Below the pieces are notes generated by a model that ran no database searches, was not told the DNA's origin, and saw only the letters and a program-made list of their open reading frames with translations. Source: Diploptera punctata (taxonomy: Eukaryota; Arthropoda; Insecta; Blattodea; Blaberidae). Taken from it: a DNA stretch of 64,000 nucleotides. The position numbers and the translations under genes were made by a program. The stretch spans positions 372,001 through 436,000 of the forward strand of contig JASPKZ010007531.1 of the NCBI GenBank assembly GCA_030220185.1, given 5' to 3'. Shown here piece after piece: positions 22,201-31,935 of the stretch. Every line of letters begins with the position of its first letter. The stretch's first letter is position 1.

Positions 22201-22489
22201 AGCATTTTCATGCTATGCTTATAGCTTTACTAGGGAATTGTAGGTGTGGTAGCTTCCCGTTGCTTTCCACACCGGTGAAGGATGATGATGATAATGATAA
22301 TGATGATGATGAAGATGGCCATATGATTTCGGGGACTGTTTGGGCCTTAAAGTTTTCCTGACATTTGTCTTACAGATGAGGAAAAACCCCGATAAAAACC
22401 TCACCCAGAAAAACTGTCCCGACCGGGGATCGAACCCGGGCCCGCTGCATGACAAGGCAGCACGCTACATCGAGACCACAGCGGTGGAC
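22201..22489 (-). mobile_element. SINE3b, tRNA-derived
   Basis: The same structure as the copy at 9376: head at the right with B box gggttcgatcccc, body, and b-type tail at the left starting gcattttcatgctatg. The last 25 or so tail bases are replaced by (TA)n. Confidence 0.87.
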
Positions 22490-22719
22490 ATATATATATA
22501 TAGTCGTAATCAATCGCCTATAATGTATTAATTATTTAGCTTGATAGAGTTTATAATAAATCCTACCATTTTCATGTCTTATCTTATAAAAATTGTATAA
22601 ATTTGTCTCTCCTTTAACCTATGCAGAATTCTGCCAGATGTAAGTTTGTTATTACCAGGTAAGTAATTTATAGTTATAGTTTTATTATAGGCTACCTTTT
22701 TTGTTTGCTTGTAATGCTT

Positions 22720-23162
22720 TAATTCAGATGGGGAATATCTTTGGCAACATAAGAAGAACCCTCCGAAAGACTCGAAGAGAAACTCAGCTCAGGTTTTATA
22801 AAATTATAGCCATTCCTGTTCTTTTATATGAATCTGAATATTGGGTACTTACAAAAAAAGATATCTCACACATTCAAGCCACTGAAATGAAATTTTTATG
22901 ATCCGTAAAAGATGTACTCGCATGGATAGATTACACAATGAATCAATAAGAAATTAACTGGAGATATTTTCAATACTCGATAAACTAGAAGAGCACAAAT
23001 ACCACTGGAAAGAACATTTAGACCCAAAAAGATCAACGCCTACAAACCACATGGAAAAAAGATCTTTGGGACGGTCAAGGAAACGATGGACTTGAGACCA
23101 GAACAGGTCGCATTGACCTATTCCTGGAAAGGAAGCAGAAGAAGAAGAAGAAGAAGAAGAAA
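22720..23162 (+). mobile_element. RTE-E LINE 3' end
   Basis: Encodes RRTLRKTRRETQLRFYKIIA, LLYESEYWVLTKKDISHIQA and TEMKFL, then a TGA. The rest is frameshifted (CTRMDRLHNES-like and KRSTPTNHMEK-like) and ends in an (AAG)n tail at 23134-23160. A longer minus-strand relative lies at 62975-63720. Confidence 0.87.
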
Positions 23163-23200
23163 TATCTTATACGATTTTCTTTATGTATATACTTCATAGG

Positions 23201-23516
23201 GGGGGGGGCACGCCGTAGCGTAGTGGTTAAGGCACTGAGCTACAAGCCGGAGGGTCCAGGGTTCAAGTCCCGTTGGGGTCAGGGTTTTTAAACTGACCCA
23301 AACCCTCTGGCAGCACTATGGCCCTGGTGTCGACTCAGCCTCTAACGGAAATGAGTACCATACGCTTGTTCTGGGGGTAAAGGCGGCCGTCACGCAGGGC
23401 TGACAACCCGGCTGACATAAAGTGCCGATTGTCTAGAAAAAAGTGGGAGCCTTAACCTCCTACTACCCCAAGGGCCTCCGGGTCTGTTGTGGGATCACTT
23501 TACTTTTACTTTACTT
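23201..23516 (+). mobile_element. SINE2, tRNA-derived, full length with TSD
   Basis: The tRNA-like head has an A box (tagcgtagtggttaagg) and a B box (gggttcaagtccc). The body carries ggcggccgtcacgcagggct and gacataaagtgccgattg, and the tail is (ACTTT)n-like. The 15-base tatatacttcatagg at 23186-23200 is repeated exactly at 23517-23531. The insertion is 316 bases, the same length as the other copy at 44511. Confidence 0.95.
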
Positions 23517-23967
23517 TATATACTTCATAGGATCCTTCCATCTATGTAAGCTACAATAGTAAAATAGTATTACTGGACAGAATATTTTCAATTTAACTTC
23601 AATGGTAGTTAAACCACTTTCGCATTCGATTCAAGCATAGCATATTAAAATATATTTGGCAGCTCAACCAACCAGATCGGGCGTGTCTAGATATTATATA
23701 CATGTCCAAGGTTCGATCCTAGTGAAAGTTACGATTTCTTTTCTTGTAAAGTCCTACCTTTTTTTAATTAAATTTCTACCAACCAAACAGGACTATATCT
23801 TTGATTTCGCTACATGTAAACAGTCTTCGGAGTGAAGGAATTGGATCCATTCAGGCTTACTATAGATCTTTATATTCAAACTATAATTCTAATAAAAATA
23901 TTAGGTTTTAGGAAGATGTTCCGTTACTTACATTGATAATTGAGTATCTTTTTTCTCTTTGTTTCAG
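23517..23967. other. Spacer, no gene seen
   Basis: No repeat recognised. It ends in a pyrimidine-rich tract (ttttttctctttgtttcag) at 23949-23967. Confidence 0.4.
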
Positions 23968-24044
23968 GTGATCTAACACGAATGCTGAGTGCTGGACCAC
24001 CCAGGCGGCATCTGTCTTCAGCAAAATGTGTCCCTGTAAAATAA
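23968..24044 (+). other. Candidate terminal exon of an unknown gene
   Basis: A strong-looking 3' splice acceptor (pyrimidine tract then cag at 23965-23967) is followed by a G+C-richer open segment of 25 codons, DLTRMLSAGPPRRHLSSAKC then VPVK and a TAA at 24042-24044. AATAAA signals lie at about 24040 and 24095. No upstream exon is visible and I do not recognise the peptide, so this could be chance. Confidence 0.25.
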
Positions 24045-24159
24045 ATTCCACTTTAATTTTCCATATTCCTCCATCCTACAGTCACTTCCGATTAAATAAA
24101 ATTTATAAAACTTAAGTAAACTATTTACGCCTAGAGATCTTTAACACAACTTACAGTAT

Positions 24160-24265
24160 ATTTCGATGCGAGGTTAGGCAGTGGTTTTTACAGAATCGAG
24201 GAAAATGTTTAAAAACCGAGCGATAGCGAGATTTTTAATTCTCAGATTCTGTAAAAAACTTCACA
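24160..24265. repeat. Imperfect hairpin
   Basis: ttttacagaatcgagg at about 24186-24201 pairs with ctcagattctgtaaaa at 24241-24256, with a 40-base loop containing gagcgatagcgag. The phrase gcagtggttttac recurs as a direct repeat at about 24607. Confidence 0.55.
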
Positions 24266-24274
24266 AACGTGCGT

Positions 24275-24770
24275 TGTACATTATTTTTTGCGCGATGGTG
24301 TTTTTAAAATAATAAATAATAGTAAAATAATAACATCTTTGTTGGCAATATTTGCGTTCATTATGAACAATTGACTAACGTTAACAATGTTAACAATGTG
24401 GGCAATGTTAGTTGAAACAACAGGAGGCCTTGAGAACAATTATTGATAATATGGCGGCAAGTACGTATTTATTGTTTTATATTGTTTCAAATAAAGTACA
24501 ATTCATTTAAAACGCAGTGATTTGTTTCGTATAATGTAGGCTACATTTACACTAAGTTCTGGATATTTTTGTATATAGGCCTACATTGTACGTAGAATAC
24601 ATAGAGGGCAGTGGTTTTACTTCCCGCACGTGGGTGTAAATGTAATATTACAGTATACTTAGGCCTATTTAGGTTGGCAATCTGGAAATGTAGGAAGTTG
24701 AACTTTCAATCACAGTCGCCCTTGCTGTAAGTTTTACAACAAAACGCACCATCGTTCAAAAAATATTATT
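24275..24770. repeat. Inverted-repeat-bounded segment
   Basis: attattttttgcgcgatggtg at about 24288-24308 is inverted at 24738-24765 (caccatcgttcaaaaaatatt). The 430 bases between have no coding content. It may be a foldback or MITE-like element, although no duplicated target is visible. Confidence 0.45.
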
Positions 24771-24796
24771 ATTATTATTACTGTTATTATTATTAA

Positions 24797-24830
<34 letters not shown>

Positions 24831-24835
24831 TTCAT
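24771..24835. repeat. (ATT)n microsatellite
   Basis: Imperfect ATT repeat directly upstream of the SINE3a head. Confidence 0.9.
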
Positions 24836-25229
24836 GTCCACCACTGTGGTCTAGAGGTAGCATGCTGCTTTGTCACGCAGACGGCCAGGCTTCGATCCCC
24901 GCTCGGGATAAGTTTCCTGGGTGAGGTTTTTCGGGGCTTTTCCTTACCTATAAGACAAATATCAGGATACTTTAAGGCCCAAACGGTCCCCGAACATCAT
25001 CTGGCCATCATTATCATCAATATCATATCCACCTCATTAGATTAGGCCTAATTTTAGGTTTAAGGCCTCTCCTGGTGCATCATTACCAATCGTCATCACC
25101 CATTATATCATTGGGGCAGCGTGACCCCGCCTTCGGCGCCTCAACCTAAGAAGTGGGTTACAAAACGCCAATGCTAGGAGAGAATACCAAATCTCGAATG
25201 ACAAACAGGTGACATTGAACAAAAAAAAA
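24836..25229 (+). mobile_element. SINE3a, tRNA-derived, full length
   Basis: The head gtccaccactgtggtctaga has A-box-like and B-box (ggcttcgatcccc) segments. The shared body (gtgaggtttttcgggg, gacaaatatcagg) is followed by the a-type tail (gcgtgaccccgccttcggcg, agaagtgggttac, gacattgaac) and an A-run at 25221-25229. Confidence 0.88.
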
Positions 25230-25230
25230 T

Positions 25231-25330
25231 GTTCATTATTATTATTAGGCCTATTATTATTATTATTATTATTATTAATATTATTATTATCATCATCATC
25301 ATCATCATTATTGTTATTGTTTAATATCTT
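25231..25330. repeat. (ATT)n microsatellite split by TAGGCCTA
   Basis: ATT repeats with a single GGCCTA insertion at 25248-25253. Deleting those six bases restores an unbroken TTA repeat. It is followed by a CAT repeat. Confidence 0.9.
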
Positions 25331-25334
25331 TGTG

Positions 25335-25519
25335 CATTTAATTCCTATTTGTGATTATTGTTCCTAGATATTTGAATTCAGCCAGTTCCTCAACATTTCC
25401 CTCATTTGTCATTAGCTGTCCACTTGCATTATATAGGCCTAACGTATTTCTATGTGTGACCATATATTTAGTTTTATTGATATTTACTTCCAGTCATAAT
25501 TTATTACTGTTACTCAATA
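25335..25519 (-). mobile_element. RTE-A LINE, first part of split copy
   Basis: Reversed RTE-A (EFKYLG region back to the segment before the catalytic box). A GGCCTA insertion at 25436-25441 is absent from the copy at 15885. gttactcaata at 25509-25519 recurs at 25859-25869. Confidence 0.82.
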
Positions 25520-25858
25520 TTATTATCAATAGGCCCTATATTGTATGTAGGCCTATTACTCAATATATTTTAATATCATCTTCATGGTTAGGCCGTCGCC
25601 TGTTCCGCTCTCAGAATTCATCTTCCCATCGTGTTCTAGGACATCCCACATTTCTGTAGCCTTGAAATTGGTACAACAGTGCTTGTTTTGTTAGCCTAGA
25701 AGAGTCCATTCTTAAAATATGTTCATGCCATTTTTTTTTTGTTTATTTACAACATTACATATTAATTTATTTTGGAGTACCACAAAATAGAAGAGCACAA
25801 TCAGGAATTGGAATAATTATAATAGGCCTATATCAATATAGGCCTATATATTATTAGT
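25520..25858 (-). mobile_element. RTE-F LINE fragment nested in RTE-A, with TSD
   Basis: A minus-strand insertion flanked by the 11-base duplication gttactcaata. Readable coding is a broken KWHEHILRMDSSRLTKQAL-like and GYRNVGCPRTRWEDEF-like C-terminal end of an RTE-like element. The part near 25750-25858 is A+T-rich and unassigned. Confidence 0.65.
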
Positions 25859-26058
25859 GTTACTCAATAGTATGTGCGTGTTGGCCCTTCAGTATCTCCT
25901 CGCTATCGTCCAATAGTACTACATCATCTACATAAACTAACAGCTTATTAATACCATTGAGTTGTAGGTCTTCTTTTGCATCGTCTAAAGATTTGATGGC
26001 TTGTTCTAGTATACAATTTAATATTAGAGGAGATAGTGCATCTCCTTGCTTCATTTAT
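25859..26058 (-). mobile_element. RTE-A LINE, reverse transcriptase core
   Basis: An open frame of 64 codons reads KQGDALSPLILNCILEQAIK, then NGINKLLVYVDDVVLLDDSE. These are the motif B (QGD) region and the catalytic box, here YVDD instead of the usual YADD. This is the only RTE-A copy in the window that reaches the catalytic core. Confidence 0.85.
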
Positions 26059-26711
26059 ATAAAACGAAAGGAAATATTTTATCGCTAGTCCTGCTATGAC
26101 AGAGGCGTGGTTATCGGCGATGACTGATGGACGTCAGATGACATGTCTGTTGCGGGCGTTGTTCAGGACGCCCAAACTGTTTCTCATCTTATTTATGTAT
26201 CGATATCCAACCGGACACTCCCCAAATTACCAAGTAATCCAGTGTCCCTTAGATCAGTAATTGCTGATATTACTCCATTTCTCTTCTATGAATCCCGTTC
26301 TCTTTCCACTCTTTAAAATAACATTTTAATTTAATTGATAGAAGCAAATTATTATAGGAAAATAAACCAATTATAGTTTACCATCTCTCACAATCTCTCC
26401 CCCCCTTCTATATTTCCATGTAGCCTTTCACGTTATGAGTTGTCTTGGACACAAATAATATACATATATCATAACTGTCAAGAACAAATCCGTTTATGCC
26501 ATGTGACTCGTGACGGTAAACCTAACGAAGATAGTCTTGATCTTTCTACCGATATTTTAGTCTTCTTTGGTCCCTATGTCCAGTTGGAGTATATTGGAAC
26601 GCCAATTTTAAATTATATTTATTTCCATTCTTCTCAGATGTTTTTATCCATCATTGTTGGTAGGCCTATAGGCTATCTTACTATATATTCATCTAAACTT
26701 GGTACTCCAAG
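26059..26711. other. Spacer, no gene recognised
   Basis: A G+C-richer patch at 26090-26215 (gtggttatcggcgatgactg) stands out but matches nothing else in the window. The 94-codon open frame at 26440 has no recognisable motif. Confidence 0.4.
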
Positions 26712-26805
26712 TTTTTTTCTCTGACTGTTTAACCCATGCCCCAAATAGGAGTCAATGACCAATCACATTTCATTGAATTTTGACTTACAATCAATCACAG
26801 TCGTT
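26712..26805 (-). mobile_element. HP1 element, terminal fragment
   Basis: Matches in reverse the last 90 or so bases of HP1 (caatgaccaatcacattt, aatcaatcacag). Confidence 0.7.
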
Positions 26806-27189
26806 TTTTATCTCGATTTCTTCAGTTAAATTTTATCACATTAAAATCGGTTCTGATGCTCCTGTCCATTACCTGCCAGACAATATAGGCTACTTAAATT
26901 ATTTGCAAAGCCGATCACATCGGAGGATGCAATTTAAATTTCTGACACAAGAGATTTTACCAGTGGCATGCAGAGGGTTAAAAATATTATTATCACCTCA
27001 GGATTTTTACATCCAAATTTTTTTTTATGGATCACGGATGGATTTAAATTCCAGAAACTTGCATCCTAGTATCAATTGTTTTGAATCTTTTAAAACCTAA
27101 ATTTCTGTTGGCCCATAGGCGTTTATGAAAACTAATTTTATGTCTATATTGAATAAATACCCTATATAAAGTCTACCTTTTTCATATAG
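26806..27189. other. Spacer, no gene recognised
   Basis: An open frame continues from the HP1 scrap but shows no motif. Confidence 0.4.
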
Positions 27190-27552
27190 GCTACTGGAAA
27201 TGGATTTTATACGAAGGGCAGCAAGAATTTCAAGAAGAGAAAAAATTAGGAACTCAGTTATAAGGGAGAAAATGAAGATTGAAGATACTATTTTAGATTA
27301 TATTAAAACTCAGCAATTAAGATGGTACGGACATGTCCAGCGAATGGAAGAGGATCGACTACCAAAATCTGTTTCGGAATGGAAACCCGAGGTAAGACGA
27401 GGCAGAGGAAGACCTAAAACCTCATGGAGTCAGGGAATATGTTTATAGGCCTATATGAAGGAGAAACATCTACAACCAGGAGATTAGATGGCCCGACAAA
27501 ATTGGCTGTTAGGAATCGGACGAATTCAAAGACATTAATCAACCGATGATCT
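27190..27552 (+). mobile_element. RTE-C LINE 3' end
   Basis: Open for about 80 codons: MDFIRRAARISRREKIRNSV, then LDYIKTQQLRWYGHVQRMEE, PKSVSEWKPE and RRGRGRPKTSW. This is the C-terminal domain of an RTE-like LINE. The frame ends at 27448; the 3' UTR continues to gacattaatcaaccgatgat. A reversed, longer copy lies at 7950-8760. Confidence 0.87.
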
Positions 27553-27575
27553 ATCTAGGCCTATTTATCTATAGG

Positions 27576-27588
27576 ATATATATAGGCC

Positions 27589-27631
<43 letters not shown>

Positions 27632-27632
27632 A
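27576..27632. repeat. (TA)n(TG)n microsatellite with TAGGCCTA
   Basis: TA then TG dinucleotide repeat. One TAGGCCTA lies within the TA tract. Confidence 0.9.
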
Positions 27633-28052
27633 GATCTACACTATATAATTTCGATGTAGTCCTACTGAAGAATTTATAATGTGACTGCTTTCTGTTATAA
27701 GTTAATGATGATTTTTTTATTGTTCATGCATGAGAGTAGATTGATTTATGTGTAAGAAACCCGACTTTCTGTGGAAATTATGCAGCTAAGATACAAAGAA
27801 ATTTGAAATATTGGTAATAAGATATGCAAGTAACATGCTGCACTACTTTGCCGTCAAATCTAATCACAATTTACTGCTCTTCAGATCCTTCAGTTGATTA
27901 GAATTTATATATAACGACAGCATGCATCAACTCTTATGCTAGTAGAGCGTAGTAAAACGTCAACTTACTACATTAATCTACTCTGCACTGTAAAATACTG
28001 CGTCGCTTTTAGGGGGACTTCAAGTATCTGCATCTTTTTACATTAAATCGAT
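27633..28052. other. Spacer, no gene seen
   Basis: Nothing recognised. Confidence 0.4.
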
Positions 28053-28164
28053 TATTGAAATTGTTTGTTATTCATAGATGTTCATTTAACATTAGCACCT
28101 CCAAAATACCTTAAATGGTTATTTAACATAAAATATGACATCACATAAAATCATATCGAATGAT

Positions 28165-28935
28165 ACTAAGGGCCAACATGCATATTCTATTCAGTGACAC
28201 TAAGAAATTTGAACTGGAAGTAAACATTAATAAAACTAAATATAATGGAAATGGACAGCTAATGACAAATGAGGGAAATGTTGAGGAAGTGGCTGAATTC
28301 AAATACTTAGAAACAATAATCACAAATAGGAATGAGATGCACAAAGAAATTAAACCTAGGCTCAATTCTGGAAATGCGTGCTATTATGCAATGCAGAGAC
28401 TTTTGATGTCCCAACTCCTTTCAAAAAACGTTAAACTGAAAATATATAAAACTATTAGGCCTATTCTACCAGTTATATAAGGCCTATATGGGTGCGAAAC
28501 ATGGACTCTTACTTTAAGGGAGGAAAGGAGATTACAAGTATTCGAGAATAAAGTTCTTAGGAAAATGTTTGGCCCAAAGAGAGATAAACAGACAGATGAA
28601 TGGAGAAGACTACATAACAATGTACTTCATGGTCTTTATAGGAAGCCAGATATAATAAGAACAGTTAAGTCTCGTAGACTGCGATGGGCAGGACATGTTG
28701 CGCGTATGGGGAATGAAAGACTTGCATGGAAGCTTCTTATAGGAAAGCCAGAGGGAAAGCGGCCAGTTGGTAGACCAAGAGTGAGGTGGGAGAATAATAT
28801 TAATTATGATTTGAGGGAAGTAGATTATACAGGAAATGATTGGAAATCATTAGCTCAGGATAGGGATGTATGGAGGGCTTATGTCCGCGCGGCCATGAAT
28901 CTACAGGTTCGAAAGTGTCAGTGAGTAAGTAAGCC
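28165..28935 (+). mobile_element. RTE-A LINE, first tandem copy
   Basis: One of the longest and least damaged RTE-A 3' segments. Open frames cover ANMHILFSDTKKFELEVNIN, EVAEFKYLETIITNRNEMHK, then (from 28565) FGPKRDKQTDEWRRLHNN, SRRLRWAGHVARMGNE and VGRPRVRWENNINYDL to the end. The two frames are separated by two six-base gains, GGCCTA at 28458-28463 and another at about 28478-28484, the second introducing a stop. It ends with gaatctacaggttcg and a TAAG tail. Confidence 0.9.
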
Positions 28936-29051
28936 TAAGTATTGAAATTGTTTGTTATTCATAGATGTTCATTTAACATTAGCACCTCCAAAATACCTTA
29001 AATGGTTATTTAACATAGGCTAAGATATGACATCACATAAAATCATATCGA

Positions 29052-30110
29052 GTGATAGGCCTACTAACGGCCAACGCGCACATTCTATTGAGTGACACTA
29101 AGAAGTAAACATTAATAAAACTAAATATAGGCCATATGTTCACACATATAAATACTAGGCCCTATATGGTGGAAATGGACAGCATATGACAAATGAAGGA
29201 AATTTTAAATAGGCCTAAGTGAATTCAAATATATAGGAACAAATAGGATTGCAAATAGGAATGAGATGAACAAATAATTTAAACATAGGCTCAATTCTGA
29301 AAATGGGTGCTATTATCCATTAAAGGGACTCTTGTCGTTATAACTCTTTTAAAAAAATGTTAAACAAAAAGTAGGCCTATATAAAACAGTTATTCTGCCA
29401 GTTATATTATATGGATGCGAAACAAGAACTCATACTTTATGGGAGGAAAGAAGATTACGAGTATTTCTGAATAAAATCATCATCATCATTAGGTATTTGC
29501 CTGTTCCGTTCTCACATCTGTTCAGTCCAACGCTTTATTGGTCTTCCCACCGAACTTCGTCCTACAGGATTATACATCCGGCTTACTCGTGTAAGACATT
29601 TGAGAAAGATCGTTTCACGTGGTGGGTTTCCAGCCCGACGCACAACCCCCAACCTGGAGGACCGGAAGTTTTCTATTGGGTTCCCTTTCCCTTAGATGTT
29701 TGCCTAGAATTCCAGAATAAAGTTCTTAGGAACATTTTTGGACCAAAGAGAGATGAATAGACAGGTGAATGGAGAATACTACGCAACAGTGAGATACATG
29801 GAGCTTAAAGGAAGCCAGATATGTAGGGTATTAAGAACTGTTAAGTCTTGTAGACTGCGATGGGCAGAACATGTGGCACGAATTGGGAATGCAAGCTTCT
29901 TGTAGGAAAACCAGAGGGAAAACGCCCAGTTGGTAGACTAAGAATGAGGTAGGAGAATAACATTAACCATGATTTGAGGGAAGTAGATTATACAGGGAAT
30001 GATTGGAAAACATTAGCTCAAGACAGAAATATAGGCTATTAATAGCTTATTATGTCCGTATAGCCATGAACCTATGGGATCGATAAAAATGCTAGTGAGT
30101 TAGTTAACTG
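29052..30110 (+). mobile_element. RTE-A LINE, second tandem copy
   Basis: A more decayed RTE-A, split by a 239-base RTE-delta insertion at 29476-29714. It gained GGCCTA at 29058-29063 and at 29374-29379, and a GGCTA in its duplicated flank at 29018-29022. The 3' terminus is altered (gaacctatgggatcg), followed by a gtta tail. Confidence 0.82.
29476..29714 (-). mobile_element. RTE-delta: 5' UTR joined to 3' UTR, no coding body
   Basis: On the minus strand it carries a 5' UTR-like block (ggtcctccaggttgggggtt), also recognisable in RTE-Q near 31803. This runs directly into a 3' end (gaacggaacaggcaaatacc) with an (ATG)n tail. The interior coding region is absent. gaataaa at 29469-29475 and 29715-29721 is a probable target duplication. 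It looks like an internally deleted, non-autonomous RTE derivative. Confidence 0.65.
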
Positions 30111-30309
30111 CACAAGTATATAATGTTTGCATGAAAAGAAAACAAAAATTTATCTGAACGAGATCTCTATGCATCATTTATATTGTTAGGAAATTGTTGA
30201 AAGGGAAGCAGAAATTTAATATTTTATCCTAAAATATATAAAAAAAACATCAAGTTCAAAATTGTAGGAAAAAAGTCATACGAGAAAAAATTAACATTAT
30301 GATAATATT

Positions 30310-30903
30310 TCCGAACACTTTAATAACCTCTCTTGGCTCCGTCTTACTGACAGACGTAAATTGCACTCTCTTTCACTACTTTTCAAGCTTCTGAATTCCT
30401 ACACTCCTATTCACTTGGCGTCCAGATTTGAGAAGTTATCCTCTTACCACAATATTGACACTAGATCACAAGATAACAGTCTGCTAACAATTCCTCTTCA
30501 TAGCACTTCCTCTTATTCTACTTCCTTCACAGTAGCCTCTGCCCGCTCCTGGAATTTCCTTCCTCAAGATATCAGGGGTTGCCGCACACTTGGCACCTTT
30601 AAGTCACGCTTATACAGTAGGCCTACGTTTTGTGTAATAATTATTTTTTTCTATATATTTACATTTATACATTAATAATTTTTTCTCGTTCTTTTATATA
30701 CCTTGTACATATTATATATTTAATTCGTTAAATCTAGAGTAAATCAAAATACATTATAAATATTAATTATGTTGTATTTATAACGTGTAATTGTTTATGT
30801 ATATTGTAATTTAGGAGTAAAACAATTTTTTTGCATTTTTTTTAAATCTGGTTGAATGGCAGACAAGGCCTTAAGGCCTTAACTCTGCCAGGTGAAATAA
30901 AGC

Positions 30904-30954
<51 letters not shown>

Positions 30955-30955
30955 A
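30310..30955 (+). mobile_element. LINE-T 3' end, L2/CR1-like
   Basis: An open frame (30361-30675) encodes the C-terminal end of a LINE reverse transcriptase. It reads LHSLSLLFKLLNSYTPIHLA, then IDTRSQDNSLLTIP, SFTVASARSWNFLPQDIRGC and TLGTFKSRLYS. The TRSQ and SWNxLP-x-IR order is typical of L2/CR1/Jockey-type elements and unlike the RTE-like families here. The 3' UTR has ccttaaggccttaactctgc and ends in (ATT)n at 30906-30953. Confidence 0.85.
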
Positions 30956-30984
30956 TATTCAATAATAGCCTATATTATATAAGA

Positions 30985-31275
30985 TATAAGCAAGTAAATT
31001 TATATGGGCTTGTACGCCGAATGCAAGAAGAAAAATTACCCAGAAAAAAAAGCATTGGAATGGTGTGGGCCTACTCCTCGAAGAAGAAAGAAAGAAAGGA
31101 AGGAAGACCTCGAAACTTGTGGAAACAAGAAATAAGAACTAGAATGAGAACAAGAGAACTGGCAGACAGGGACTCGATATGGAGGAGTGAAGAAGTAAAA
31201 TAAAACTTTAGGCACAGAAATAATATGTGTAAGCAATGAAAATCTGTAACTTGTATAAATAAAACAAAGAAAGAC
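30985..31275 (+). mobile_element. RTE-G LINE 3' end
   Basis: The C-terminal coding end is degenerate: MQEEKLPRKKSIGMVWAYSS, then RPRNLWKQEIRTRMRTRELA. Other copies (40641, 53000) read YGHVQRMQEERLPKKTLEW-like. The 3' UTR tttaggcacagaaa and aatctgtaa follow. Confidence 0.82.
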
Positions 31276-31320
31276 TTAACTTCTACTGCTTAAAGTGCAT
31301 AAAAACAACAATAACAATAA

Positions 31321-31323
31321 TAC

Positions 31324-31363
<40 letters not shown>

Positions 31364-31690
31364 GCTTTATTTTAGCTGGCAGAGTTAAGGCCATAAGACT
31401 TTCTCTTCCACTCAACCAGCGAATAGTAGAATTATACAAAAATTACATACATATTACAATTTTAAGTTATTATTAAAATACAGACTAAACAAAATACAAT
31501 GATGATGTGATCTAATACTAGCTAATACTAACAAAAACATAGAATATAATAAAATTAAAATATATAAAATAAAGTAAGTAGCTTCCTAGATGACTATTAA
31601 TGGAATGCTCTATATAATTGTTATGCAGTTAATGTTCTCATTGCGTCGAACTTAAGATATCAGTTAATTTGTATTTAAATAATGATAGCG
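31321..31690 (-). mobile_element. LINE-T 3' UTR and C-terminus, part of split copy
   Basis: (TAA)n at 31321-31360, then reversed 3' UTR nearly identical to 48975-49140. The last codons of its reading frame lie at 31636-31690 (reversed SLFKYKLTDILSSTQ then a stop). It is interrupted at 31703 by RTE-Q. Confidence 0.85.
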
Positions 31691-31935
31691 ATTGACAGAC
31701 CCTCCTGGTTAAAGCTAAGTGGTGCAAGGGCGAAAAGCGAGTTTCCGACGCTTGAAAATCGGGACTGGCCAACTAAGGGAGACAACCCTGACAGAAAACA
31801 TCGGTCCTCCAGGATAGCTGGGGGTTGGGCATAGGGTTGACACCCCTATACCGTTAAAACATAACTGTCCCGAAACCACAAGAACAATATGCCGGACAGA
31901 ACTTTCTACGACGACATAGCAAATACATAAAGGAT

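Larger units (their letters stand above)
28053..30110 (+). repeat. Old tandem duplication containing RTE-A
   Basis: The flank tattgaaattgtttgttatt, plus more than 100 bases of non-LINE sequence, precedes an RTE-A copy at 28053 and again at 28940, an offset of 887 bases. The shared non-LINE flank means the segment, not just the LINE, was duplicated. The two copies are clearly diverged, so the event is not recent. Confidence 0.75.

Noticed and set aside
26440..27100. Two open frames of about 100 codons
   Set aside because: No motifs; one begins inside an HP1 fragment. Probably chance in A+T-rich DNA.
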